Of a DNA stretch of 64,000 nt, positions 47,346-56,933 are shown piece after piece. The DNA is from CAVSKL01 sp963728475 [NCBI: Candidatus Eiseniibacteriota bacterium] (lineage in GTDB: Bacteria > Eisenbacteria > RBG-16-71-46 > JABDJR01). Where the stretch lies: positions 434,001 to 498,000 of the forward strand of contig CAVSKL010000004.1 in NCBI GenBank assembly GCA_963728475.1, written 5' to 3'. The position numbers and the translations under genes were made by a program. Under the pieces are notes generated by a model. It was not told where the DNA came from and did no database searches. It saw only the letters and a program-made list of their open reading frames with translations. How positions within the stretch are numbered: the stretch's first letter is position 1; each line of letters starts with the position of its first letter.

Positions 47346-49343
47346 TCAGGGGCCGGTGGTGTCCGGCTTCGCTGCCCCCGCGCCGGTGCTGTCCGCCGCG
47401 CCCGCCTTCCGCAGCGGCCGCTTCACGTAGCGGAGGATCTTGAGCGACCGGCCGTTCTCCACCGGCTGGAACCGCGCCACCGTGGGGAGGATCGACTCCA
47501 GGAGCGCCGGCGTCCGGGCGAGGTCCTCGGACGAGACCACGAAGGCCAGCGGATGCGGCGCCACCGCCACCGCCACGCTGTCGAGGAGCGCCAACGGATC
47601 GTGCCCCCGCTGGAACCGGTCGAGAAGCGTCCGCCGCGCCCCGACCTCGGAGCGGACCGCGGGATCGCCTTCCGGCACCGACGCCGTCACCGCCATGGGC
47701 GGGCCCAGGAACGCCGCGCGCGGGAGATACATCTGCTCCTCGCTCACCGGGCGTGGGGTGAGGGGATAGAGGAGCACGGTGTCGAGCGGGAGCGCCGCGT
47801 CGGCCCGGACCAGCATCTCCTTCTCCTCGCCGGTCCAGCGGGTGGCGCCCGAGGTGTCCCGCCGGGCCGCCGGGATCATCGCGACCGGGGTCGCCAGGAG
47901 CGCCGCCGCCGTGATCCCGGCGATCGCCGCTCCGGCGGGGCGCCGGGCCAGGCGCTCCAGGCCGAGGGCGATCGGGACGCCGAGCACCGCGAGCGCGGCC
48001 CAGGCCAGCCCCGAGGCTCCCGCCCCCAGGCCGGGGAGCGCGAACGCCGCCACCGCCGCGGTTCCGGCCGCGGCCAGCCAGCCCCGGCGGCCGCGCAGCA
48101 CTCCCCCCGCCACCGCCGCGCCGGCGAGGAGCGGCGCCAGCGACCAGAGGAGCGCGGCCGGCGGCGACGGCGCCCGGGTGAGCAGGAGGAAGTCGGGGAG
48201 CCGGGAGAGGTCGCCGCCTCCGGCCAGGAGCAGGGTGGGGAGCGCCCCCACCGCCGCCACCAGGAGGGCCAGCGCGGTCTCGGCGAACCCGCTCCGGCCG
48301 GCGGCGCCCAGGCGCCACGCCCCCCAGAGCAACGTCCCCGTCCCTCCCACCAGCGGCTGGAAGAGGACCGCGCCCGCGAGGAGCACGCCCAGGACGGGGG
48401 CCCGGAGCCGGAAGCGCGGCCCGGCGGCGACCGAACCCGCCGCGACCAGGAGCGCCGCCGTCCAGGGGAGCGGTCCCGCCCCCCAGGCCATGGGAAGGAG
48501 TCCGGAGAGGACCGGGTCGCCGTGTCCGAAGGCGATCATGGCCCGGAGGAGCCGCGGATCGTGAAGCGGGGGGAGCGGCCCCGCCGGTCCATGGCCCGGA
48601 GCCACCAGGCCGAGCAGGGTGATCCCCCCGGCCGCCACCGCGGGGAACGCGGCCTGGGCCCACCCCCCGCCGCCGGCGCGCGCGGTCCACCGCAGGCCGG
48701 CCAGGAGGAGCGCTCCCACCGCCGCCAGCTGCAGAAGGACCAGGAAGAGCGGGCCGGGAACTCCGGTGGCCGCCCACACCGGGGCCAGTGCGGCGGCGAA
48801 CGCCCAGGGGCGCCCGAAGGGGGTGCCGGCCAGGAACGGGTTCGCCGGAGGCAGGGCGCCGCCCCGGAGTTCCCCGAGAAGGGGAAGCAGGAGGCCGGCG
48901 CCGGCCCGGGTCCAGAGGGTGGGGTTGAGGAGCAGCGGCAGCGCGGCCAGGGCCAGGACCGCGGCCAGCGCGACCAGGCCCGGGCGGGAGAGCGGGGCCT
49001 CGGGCGGGGACGCGGGCGCCCCGGGTTCGGGCGCGCCCTCCGCGAACGCCCAGAAACCGGCCCAGAGCGACACCGCGAGCCGGGCGGCGGCCACCGCGCT
49101 TCCGGTCAGTTCGGCGGCGGGCCAGCTCAGCGCCGCGACCAGGAGTGGGGAGAGCGCCAGCGCCGAGCCCCACGAGCACCGGTGGCCGAAGCGGACGAGG
49201 AGGCTCCGGCCCGGAAGGAGCAGCGCGGCGGGGAGGACGGTGACGAGCTTCACCACCCACGGCATCCCGGGCACCCAGATCGCGGCCAGGAGCAGGAACA
49301 CCAGACCCCAGCGCACCGCGCCGGTCACGCTTCGCATCCGCAT
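47346..49343 (-). CDS. Large multi-span membrane protein of unknown function
   Basis: 666 residues with about fourteen hydrophobic helices in the first 500 residues and a soluble C-terminal part of about 150 residues. The overall layout recalls uncharacterised polyprenyl-phosphate-dependent transferases with a multi-helix body and a periplasmic tail, but I see no conserved catalytic motif. The ATG at 49343 is preceded by GGAGGTGGG; an ATG two codons later is also possible. Divergent from rmlA, which may tie it to surface polysaccharide work. Confidence 0.7.
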   Translation of the reverse strand: MRMRSVTGAVRWGLVFLLLAAIWVPGMPWVVKLVTVLPAALLLPGRSLLVRFGHRCSWGSALALSPLLVAALSWPAAELTGSAVAAARLAVSLWAGFWAFAEGAPEPGAPASPPEAPLSRPGLVALAAVLALAALPLLLNPTLWTRAGAGLLLPLLGELRGGALPPANPFLAGTPFGRPWAFAAALAPVWAATGVPGPLFLVLLQLAAVGALLLAGLRWTARAGGGGWAQAAFPAVAAGGITLLGLVAPGHGPAGPLPPLHDPRLLRAMIAFGHGDPVLSGLLPMAWGAGPLPWTAALLVAAGSVAAGPRFRLRAPVLGVLLAGAVLFQPLVGGTGTLLWGAWRLGAAGRSGFAETALALLVAAVGALPTLLLAGGGDLSRLPDFLLLTRAPSPPAALLWSLAPLLAGAAVAGGVLRGRRGWLAAAGTAAVAAFALPGLGAGASGLAWAALAVLGVPIALGLERLARRPAGAAIAGITAAALLATPVAMIPAARRDTSGATRWTGEEKEMLVRADAALPLDTVLLYPLTPRPVSEEQMYLPRAAFLGPPMAVTASVPEGDPAVRSEVGARRTLLDRFQRGHDPLALLDSVAVAVAPHPLAFVVSSEDLARTPALLESILPTVARFQPVENGRSLKILRYVKRPLRKAGAADSTGAGAAKPDTTGP

Positions 49344-49603
49344 CCCACCTCCGGCGGGTCCGCTGTCCGGGCCCCGCGCCGGAGAGCGGAGGTCCGGTCG
49401 GCCGGCGCCGGCGTCTAGCACGGACGGCGCCGGGCCCGGGGGAGTGTAGCAGCCCGCCCGAGGTCCGGTCCCGCCAAGTCTGCGTCCGCGCCGTCCGGCG
49501 CAACCGGCCGCGTTGACCCGAGTTGGCGGCTCTGGTACCGTCTCGGGCTCGACCACTCCGGCACACGCTCACGAACCCCGACACCCTCCCCCGGAGGTGC
49601 GCG

Positions 49604-50668
49604 ATCAAGGCCCTCATCCTGAGCGGCGGCAAGGGCACCCGCCTCCGCCCCATCACCTTCACCAGCGCCAAGCAGCTGGTTCCGGTCGCCAACAAGCCGA
49701 TCCTCTACTACGGCATCGAGGCCATTCGCGACGCCGGCATCACCGACGTCGGCATCGTGGTCGGCGACACCCACGAGGAGATCCGGGCCTCGGTGGGAGA
49801 CGGTTCCCGCTGGGGGGTCCGGGTGACCTACATCCGGCAGGAGGCGCCCCTGGGCCTGGCCCACGCGGTCAAGGTGAGCCGCGACTACCTGGGCGGCGAC
49901 CGCTTCGTGATGTTCCTCGGCGACAACCTGATCAAGGACGGCATCACCCCGCTGGTGCGTGAGTTCGAGGCCGAGCGCCCCGACTGCCAGATCCTCCTCG
50001 CCCACGTCAAGAACCCGCAGGAGTTCGGGGTGGCGGAGCTGAGCGGGAACCGGGTAGTCCGCCTGGAGGAGAAGCCGGCCCGGCCGCGATCCGACCTCGC
50101 CCTGGTCGGGGTCTACATGTTCGACCCCTCCGTGTTCGAGGCGGTGGACGCCATCCGCCCTTCGGCGAGGGGGGAGCTGGAGATCACCGACGCCATCCAG
50201 TACCTGATCGACACCCGGCGCGACGTCCGCAGCCACGTCATCACCGGCTGGTGGAAGGACACCGGCAAGCTCGAGGACATGCTCGAGGCCAACCGCATCG
50301 TGCTGGCGGGGATCGGCACCCGCATCGACGGCACCGTGGACGCGGACAGCCGGATCGAGGGGGACGTGGTGATCGGCAAGGGGAGCCGGGTGGTGGGGAG
50401 CACGCTCCGCGGGCCCCTCATCGTGGGGGAGGACTGCCTGATCGAGGACGCGTTCGTGGGCCCCTTCACCTCCATCCACGACCGCGCGGTCATCCGGGGG
50501 AGCGAGGTGGAGCACTCCATCCTGCTCGAGGACGCCCGGGTGATCGGCCTGGAGAAGCGGATGGAGTCGAGCCTTCTCGGCCGCCACGTGGAGATCCTGC
50601 GCTCGGACAAGCGCCCGGCCACCTATCGTTTCCTGGTGGGGGACATGGGGCGGATCGAGGTCGGCTAG
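49604..50668 (+). CDS. rmlA: Glucose-1-phosphate thymidylyltransferase, long form
   Basis: 354 residues. Makes dTDP-glucose for rhamnose-type sugars. LILSGGKGTRLRPIT is the nucleotide site; FLGDNLI is the metal site; a C-terminal hexapeptide beta-helix (about 245-340) marks the long StrD-like form. The family begins MKALILSGG. Here the matching codon at 49604 is ATC, with GGAGG (49593-49597) 6 bases upstream. The only other in-frame start is a TTG at 49523 without a ribosome binding site, so an ATC start, or a base error, is likely. Confidence 0.9.
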   Translation: MKALILSGGKGTRLRPITFTSAKQLVPVANKPILYYGIEAIRDAGITDVGIVVGDTHEEIRASVGDGSRWGVRVTYIRQEAPLGLAHAVKVSRDYLGGDRFVMFLGDNLIKDGITPLVREFEAERPDCQILLAHVKNPQEFGVAELSGNRVVRLEEKPARPRSDLALVGVYMFDPSVFEAVDAIRPSARGELEITDAIQYLIDTRRDVRSHVITGWWKDTGKLEDMLEANRIVLAGIGTRIDGTVDADSRIEGDVVIGKGSRVVGSTLRGPLIVGEDCLIEDAFVGPFTSIHDRAVIRGSEVEHSILLEDARVIGLEKRMESSLLGRHVEILRSDKRPATYRFLVGDMGRIEVG

Positions 50669-51528
50669 TGCGGATCTTCGTCACCGGCTGGGACGGGCTC
50701 CTGGGGTCCGCCCTCATGCCGCTCCTCGCCGCCGGCCACGAAACCGCCGGCATGGGGATCGCCGACGGCGACGCCGCCGACGCGCGGTTCCTGCGCTCCC
50801 GCCTCGACGCGTTCCGCCCCCACGCGGTGATCCACCTGGCGGCGATGACCGCGGTGGACCGGTGCGAGTCCCAACCGGACGAGGCGTTCCGGGTGAACGC
50901 GGAGGGCTCGCGGGTGACCGCGGCGGAGGCGGAGCGGGTGGACGCGGCGGTGCTGATGGTCTCCACCGACTACGTCTTCGACGGGGCCAAGGGCGCCCCC
51001 TACACCGAGGACGATCCCCCGGCGCCCTTGAGCGTCTACGGCCGGAGCAAGCTCGCGGGCGAGGAAGCGGTGCGCGCCGCCTCCACCCGGTGGGCGGTGG
51101 TCCGGAGCGCTTGGCTCTTCGGCCCCGGCGGGCCGAACTTCGTGGACACCATCCTCGGGCTCCTGGCCGGGCGCGACCGGCTGCCGGTGGTGGACGACCA
51201 GACCGGGTCCCCCACCTACGCCCCCGACCTCGCCGCGGGCCTGGTCCGGCTCGTCGAGGCCCGGGCCCGGGGTCTGTATCATCTGGCCAACGCGGGACGC
51301 GCGACCTGGTGCGGCCTGGCCCGGGAGGCGGCGCGGCTCCGGGGGCTGGATCCGGCGCGCGTCGTGTCCGCCACCACCGCCGAGGTGGGCCGGCCCGCGC
51401 CGCGTCCTCCGTTCTCGGTGCTGGATTGCGGCCGGGCGCGCGAGCGGCACCGGGTGGCGCTTCGCCCCTGGACCGAGGCCCTGGCCGAACATCTCGCGGC
51501 GCCGGCCCGCGACGAGGAGGGATCGTGA
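50668..51528 (+). CDS. rmlD: dTDP-4-dehydrorhamnose reductase
   Basis: 286 residues. An SDR fold with FVTGWDGLLGS, STDYVFDG and the catalytic YGRSK. Last step of dTDP-rhamnose synthesis; rmlB and rmlC are not in the window. GTG start in a TAGTG overlap with rmlA. Confidence 0.92.
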   Translation: MRIFVTGWDGLLGSALMPLLAAGHETAGMGIADGDAADARFLRSRLDAFRPHAVIHLAAMTAVDRCESQPDEAFRVNAEGSRVTAAEAERVDAAVLMVSTDYVFDGAKGAPYTEDDPPAPLSVYGRSKLAGEEAVRAASTRWAVVRSAWLFGPGGPNFVDTILGLLAGRDRLPVVDDQTGSPTYAPDLAAGLVRLVEARARGLYHLANAGRATWCGLAREAARLRGLDPARVVSATTAEVGRPAPRPPFSVLDCGRARERHRVALRPWTEALAEHLAAPARDEEGS

Positions 51529-52121
51529 ACCGATCGCAAGCGCTGTCCCTGGTGGAAGGAGAGTTCCGGGAGTCCTCCCGGGTCCTGGCCGAGGCCGCCC
51601 GCACCCTGAGCGAGACCGTGGTGGCGGCGGCGGAGATGATCGAGGCCCGCCTCCGGGCCGGCGGCACCTTTTTCACCTGCGGGAACGGGGGGAGCGCCGC
51701 CGACGCCCAGCACATCGCCGCCGAGCTCTCGGGCCGGTTCTACCTGGACCGGCCGGGGCTGGCCGCGGTCGCGCTCTCGGTCAACACCAGCGCGCTCACC
51801 GCCATCGGCAACGACTTCGACTACGCCGAGGTGTTCGCCCGCCAGCTCGACGGGCTGGCCCGCCCCGGCGACGTGCTCCTGGCCATCACCACCAGCGGCG
51901 GGAGCCGGAACGTGGTGCGCGCGGTGGCCAAGGCCCGCGAGCTGAAGATGCAGGTGATCGGGTTCACCGGCGCCAGGGGGGCCGCCTTCGCCGGGAGCTG
52001 CGACCTGGGACTGGCCGCGGCCAGCGAGGACGTGGCCCGGATCCAGGAGACCCACATCTGCGCGGGCCACCTCATCTGCCAGCTGGTGGAGGCGGCGATC
52101 TTCGGAGGCGGCGGCGCTTGA
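51525..52121 (+). CDS. gmhA: Sedoheptulose-7-phosphate isomerase-like SIS protein
   Basis: 198 residues. SIS domain with CGNGGSAADAQHIAAEL, ITTSGGSRNVVRAV and the catalytic region QETHICAGHLICQLVE. First step of ADP-heptose synthesis for LPS. Overlaps rmlD by 4 bases (GTGA). Could also be a DiaA-like protein, but gmhA fits the context better. Confidence 0.9.
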   Translation: MNRSQALSLVEGEFRESSRVLAEAARTLSETVVAAAEMIEARLRAGGTFFTCGNGGSAADAQHIAAELSGRFYLDRPGLAAVALSVNTSALTAIGNDFDYAEVFARQLDGLARPGDVLLAITTSGGSRNVVRAVAKARELKMQVIGFTGARGAAFAGSCDLGLAAASEDVARIQETHICAGHLICQLVEAAIFGGGGA

Positions 52122-53014
52122 ACGCCCGCGACGCGGCGCAGCTCGCCCGCCCCTGGCAGTGGAGCAAGAACGGCATCATCTTCGCCGGGCTGGTGTTCAG
52201 CGTGCATCTCATGGAGCCCGCCTACTTCCTCCGCTCCGCGGCCGCGTTCGCGGTGTTCTGCCTGGCCTCCTCCTCCATTTACGTGCTGAACGACGTGTTC
52301 GACGTGAACCGCGACCGCCTCCACCCCCGCAAGCGGAACCGCCCGCTGGCCTCGGGCCGGGTCCCGGTCTCCGCGGCCACCGTGATGTTCGCGCTCCTCG
52401 CCTTGGCCGCGGTGGCGGCGGGCTACCGGCTGGGGCCGCAGTTCATGGTCTCGCTCGCCCTCTTCTACTTCGCCAACATCGCCTACTCCATGGCGCTCAA
52501 GAACGTGGTCATCCTCGACGTGATGCTGATCGCGATCTCGTTCGTGATCCGGGCCATTGCCGGGGTCACCGCGCTCCGTCCGCTGGAGCCGGGCCTCGAC
52601 ATCTCGCCGTGGCTCCTGGTCTGCACGCTCTTCCTCGCCCTCTTCCTGGGTCTGGGCAAGCGCCGCCACGAGCTCTCGCTCCTGGAGGAGACCGCCGCCG
52701 GCCATCGCGCCACCCTCGGGCAGTACTCGGGGCCCTACCTCGACCAGCTCATCACCGTGGTCACCGCCGCCACCCTCATCGCCTACGCCATCTACACCAT
52801 CGCCCCGGCCACCCAGTCCAAGTTCCACTCGCCGGCCCTGGTCTTCACCATCCCCTTCGTGGCCTACGGCATCTTCCGGTATCTGTTCCTCATCCAGCTC
52901 CATGAGGAAGGGGGGAGCCCCAGCCGCACCCTCTACAAGGATCTCCCCACGCTGCTCACCACCCTGGGTTGGCTGGTCACGGTGGTGGTCGTGATCTATG
53001 CGTCGCGCCTCTGA
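52118..53014 (+). CDS. UbiA-family decaprenyl-phosphate phosphoribosyltransferase-like
   Basis: 298 residues with about nine helices. NDVFDVNRDRLHPRKRNRPL is the first Asp-rich motif; the second loop has KNVVILDVMLIA. GLGKRRHEL is typical of the DPPR-synthase branch (Rv3806c-like), which transfers phosphoribose from PRPP to decaprenyl phosphate. prs, which makes PRPP, lies 1.6 kb downstream. TTG start in a 4-base overlap with gmhA. Confidence 0.85.
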   Translation: MNARDAAQLARPWQWSKNGIIFAGLVFSVHLMEPAYFLRSAAAFAVFCLASSSIYVLNDVFDVNRDRLHPRKRNRPLASGRVPVSAATVMFALLALAAVAAGYRLGPQFMVSLALFYFANIAYSMALKNVVILDVMLIAISFVIRAIAGVTALRPLEPGLDISPWLLVCTLFLALFLGLGKRRHELSLLEETAAGHRATLGQYSGPYLDQLITVVTAATLIAYAIYTIAPATQSKFHSPALVFTIPFVAYGIFRYLFLIQLHEEGGSPSRTLYKDLPTLLTTLGWLVTVVVVIYASRL

Positions 53015-53915
53015 ACCGGACCCCGCGGCCTGGGACCTGACCGCCGAGGCCCCGGCCAAGCTCAACCTCGCCCTGGAGATCGTCCGGCGGCGGCCCGACG
53101 GCTATCACGACCTCCGCACCGTGTTCCAGGCGGTGGACCTGGCCGACACCCTCCTGGTGCGGGAGCGGACCGGGCCGGGGATCGCGCTCTCCGTGGAGGG
53201 CCTCCCCGGGATCCCCGCCGGCCCCGGGAACCTGGTCGTCCGGGCGGGGGAAGCGCTCCGGGCCCGGCATGGACGGGACCGGGGGGCGGAGATCCGCCTG
53301 GTGAAGCGCATCCCCGCCGGCGCCGGCCTCGGCGGGGGGTCGAGCGACGCCGCGGCGGCGCTCCTGGCCCTGGAGGATCTGTGGGGGCTTCCTCCTGACC
53401 CGGCCGAGCGATTCCGGCTCGCGGCGGAGCTGGGGTCGGACGTTCCCTTCTTCCTGCTCGGAGGGACCGCCCTGGGGGAAGGCCGGGGCGAGATCCTGAC
53501 CCGGCTCCCCGCCCCCCCGGCGTGCGGCTGGGTGGTGGTAATCCCGGATTTTGGGGTGTCGACGACGGCCGCCTACACTCAGGTGTCAGAGACCTTGACG
53601 GAAACGGACCGGCACCTTAAGGTTTTGTTAAGCGCCTTGGAAAGAGGCGACCTGCGGCTCCTGGCGAGCCGCATTTCGAATGACCTGGAAGCCGGGGTTC
53701 TCCGGATCGAGCCTCGGCTGGCTCGGATACGATCGGAGCTCGAAAGGCTGCCGGTCCTGGCGGTAGGACTCACCGGAAGCGGGGCGGCGCTCTTCGCCCT
53801 GACCGAGTCCCAGGGGACCGCCCGGGACCTCGCGGACCATGCGCCCCCCCCGGGGGGGTGCCGCTTGATTTGCGTCGAGCCGGTGGGATATGGAGCCAGG
53901 GTCGTTTCACGGTGA
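52998..53915 (+). CDS. ispE: 4-diphosphocytidyl-2-C-methyl-D-erythritol kinase
   Basis: 305 residues. GHMP kinase with the ATP loop PAGAGLGGGSSDAAAAL and the substrate region APAKLNLALEI. Step 4 of the MEP isoprenoid pathway. Overlaps the UbiA gene by 17 bases. Confidence 0.95.
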   Translation: MRRASEPDPAAWDLTAEAPAKLNLALEIVRRRPDGYHDLRTVFQAVDLADTLLVRERTGPGIALSVEGLPGIPAGPGNLVVRAGEALRARHGRDRGAEIRLVKRIPAGAGLGGGSSDAAAALLALEDLWGLPPDPAERFRLAAELGSDVPFFLLGGTALGEGRGEILTRLPAPPACGWVVVIPDFGVSTTAAYTQVSETLTETDRHLKVLLSALERGDLRLLASRISNDLEAGVLRIEPRLARIRSELERLPVLAVGLTGSGAALFALTESQGTARDLADHAPPPGGCRLICVEPVGYGARVVSR

Positions 53916-54011
53916 CAGGGGGAGCATCGGTACCTGCCGGACGGGCGTGCCCGCTCCGGTCCGTGAAACTCCGGGCGCCGGCCCCTGGCCGGACCCCTGG
54001 CGGGGGGTTCG

Positions 54012-54326
54012 ATGCAAATTACCGAGATCCGGCTTGTCCAGAAGCGGGACGGCAGGCTCCTGGCCCTGGTCAACGTGGTCTTCGACGGGTGCTTTCTGAT
54101 CCGGGGGCTCAAGCTCATCGAGGGCCAGGACGGCCGGCGGTTCGTGGCCATGCCCAACCGCCGCCGCCAGGATGGGGCCTACCTGGACGTCGCCCACCCC
54201 CTCACCGCCGACTTCCGGAAATACCTTGAAGACACCGTGATCGGCGAATATACTCGCCAGCTCTCTGCCGAGCCGGAGCGCTCGGACCACGGCTCGGCGC
54301 GCCGCGAGAGCGGCGATTTCGAGTAG
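54012..54326 (+). CDS. spoVG: Regulator SpoVG
   Basis: 104 residues with the conserved core EIRLVQKRDGRLLALVNVVF and YLDVAHPLTADFRKYLE. A small nucleic-acid-binding regulator found in many bacteria, sporulating or not. The ispE-spoVG-prs order matches that in Firmicutes. Confidence 0.93.
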   Translation: MQITEIRLVQKRDGRLLALVNVVFDGCFLIRGLKLIEGQDGRRFVAMPNRRRQDGAYLDVAHPLTADFRKYLEDTVIGEYTRQLSAEPERSDHGSARRESGDFE

Positions 54327-54625
54327 GGTCCGGCCCCGTGCGGAGGCGGCGCAGGCGCGCCCGGGGCGCCCGCGTCCGGATCGATCCAAGGTCATAGCTT
54401 ACCCTGACCCGCGGCCGAACCACGCCGCGTAGGATCCGGACGGCGCCGGCCGCACGGCCCCGCCGCGGCGGAAACCGATGGGCGCCGGCGGCGCCCTTCC
54501 TGGAAGAGTCACCGACCGACCGCTCCGGCGGGACGTTCACGGCCGGGAGCGCGCGCGCGGGACCCCCCCGGTTCCGTGCGTCCGCCCCGAGGCCCGGTCC
54601 GGCCCGGTGAGCGCGGGAGTCTGCC
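54327..54625. other. Gene-free stretch upstream of prs
   Basis: About 300 bases of very high GC. A TAGCTT hexamer (54396-54401) resembles the recA -10 but has no -35. No RNA gene or terminator recognised. Confidence 0.4.
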
Positions 54626-55570
<945 letters not shown>

Positions 55571-55634
55571 GCGGGAGCAATCGTCGCCCGCTCGCGCTCC
55601 CGGGGGCGGGCGGCAAGCCAGGAGGTAACGAGAC

Positions 55635-56297
55635 ATGGCCACCACGGTTCAGTTGAACGGCAGCGTCCGCAGCGGGAAGGGGAAAGGCGTGGCGCGGAAG
55701 CTGCGCGCCGCCAAGCGCATCCCCGCCGTGGTCTACGGCAAGGGCACGGACCCGGTGATGATCGACATCGACGCGCGCGAGTTCCTGCGCGCGGTGAGCG
55801 GCCACTCGGTCTCGAACCTGGTCGTGGACCTGGCGGTGGGCGCCAGCGACCTGGTCAAGACCCTCATCCGCGAAGTGCAGACCGATCCCCTCACCGGCGA
55901 GGTCTACCACGTGGACCTCAACCGGATCTCCCTCACCGAGCGCATCGAGGTCGAAGTGCCGGTGGTGCTCGCCGGGATACCGGTGGGGGTCAAGGAGTAC
56001 GGCGGGATCCTCCAGCACGCGGTCCGGTCCCTGGCCATCAAGTGCTTGGCCGTCGACATCCCGGACAAGGTGACGGTGGACGTGTCGGGGTTGATGATCG
56101 GCGACTCCATCCACGTGCGGGATCTCGAGGTCCCCGACGTGGAGTTCCTGGAGGAGCCGGACACCAGCGTGGCCTCGGTGGTGCCGCCCACGGTGGTGAA
56201 GGAAGAGGTCGCCGCGGAGGAGGGTGCGGCCGCCGAAGGCGCCGCCGAACCCGAGCTGGTGGGGAAGAAGAAGGAAGAGTCCGAGGGTGGGGACTAG
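55635..56297 (+). CDS. rplY: Ribosomal protein bL25 (TL5/Ctc long form)
   Basis: 220 residues: the N-terminal 5S-rRNA-binding domain (about 1-95) and a C-terminal CTC/TL5 domain with an acidic tail (EEVAAEEGAAAEGAAEPE). AGGAGG lies 9 bases before the ATG. Canonical neighbours prs and pth. Confidence 0.96.
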   Translation: MATTVQLNGSVRSGKGKGVARKLRAAKRIPAVVYGKGTDPVMIDIDAREFLRAVSGHSVSNLVVDLAVGASDLVKTLIREVQTDPLTGEVYHVDLNRISLTERIEVEVPVVLAGIPVGVKEYGGILQHAVRSLAIKCLAVDIPDKVTVDVSGLMIGDSIHVRDLEVPDVEFLEEPDTSVASVVPPTVVKEEVAAEEGAAAEGAAEPELVGKKKEESEGGD

Positions 56298-56299
56298 GC

Positions 56300-56872
56300 T
56301 TGGCCGATCCCTTCTCGGTGGTGGTGGGTCTGGGGAATCCGGGCCCCCGCTACGAGCGGACCCGCCACAACGTGGGTTTCCGGCTCCTGGACCGCCTTGC
56401 CCGGGAAACCCTGGCGGGACGCGAGCGGCGGGAAGGGGACTGCGCGGTGGCCTGGGCCCGGATGGGGAGGGAGCGGGTGGCGCTGGTGCGGCCCCTCCTG
56501 CTCATGAACCGGAGCGGTGACGCCCTGGCCTCGTGGCCGGAGTGGGCGCTGGTGGAACCGGACCGGCGCCTGATCGCGTTCGACGACGTGGCGCTTCCCT
56601 TCGGGGCCCTCCGGCTCCGCCGGGAGGGGAGCGCGGGCGGGCACCGAGGGCTGGCCTCGGTGCTGGACCGGCTGGGGACGACGGCGGTGCCCCGGCTCCG
56701 GATGGGGATCGCGGGCGGCGAGGCCGGGCGTGATCTCAGGGACTACGTACTGGAGGCCTTCTCGGAAGAGGAGGAGGCGGCGATCGGGCCCTGGTTGGAC
56801 AGGGCGGTGGAGTGCGTCCGGATCTTCCTCGCCGAAGGCGCGGACGCCGCGATGAACCGTTTCAACCGCTGA
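56300..56872 (+). CDS. pth: Peptidyl-tRNA hydrolase
   Basis: 190 residues. VGLGNPGPRYERTRHNVGF carries the catalytic His; LLLMNRSGDAL and REGSAGGHRGLASV match the remaining motifs. The start is a TTG at 56300, just 2 bases after the rplY stop; no upstream ATG or GTG fits. Confidence 0.93.
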   Translation: MADPFSVVVGLGNPGPRYERTRHNVGFRLLDRLARETLAGRERREGDCAVAWARMGRERVALVRPLLLMNRSGDALASWPEWALVEPDRRLIAFDDVALPFGALRLRREGSAGGHRGLASVLDRLGTTAVPRLRMGIAGGEAGRDLRDYVLEAFSEEEEAAIGPWLDRAVECVRIFLAEGADAAMNRFNR

Positions 56873-56933
56873 CCCGTCCGCTGGGCCGGACGGAACGGCC
56901 CGGTCCGACCGGGCCGGGGAGGAGACAAGTTCC

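Noticed and set aside
46519-49695. 1058-residue minus-strand frame over the alaS 3' end and the membrane protein
   Set aside because: Arg/Gly/Pro-rich shadow in another frame of two well-supported genes.
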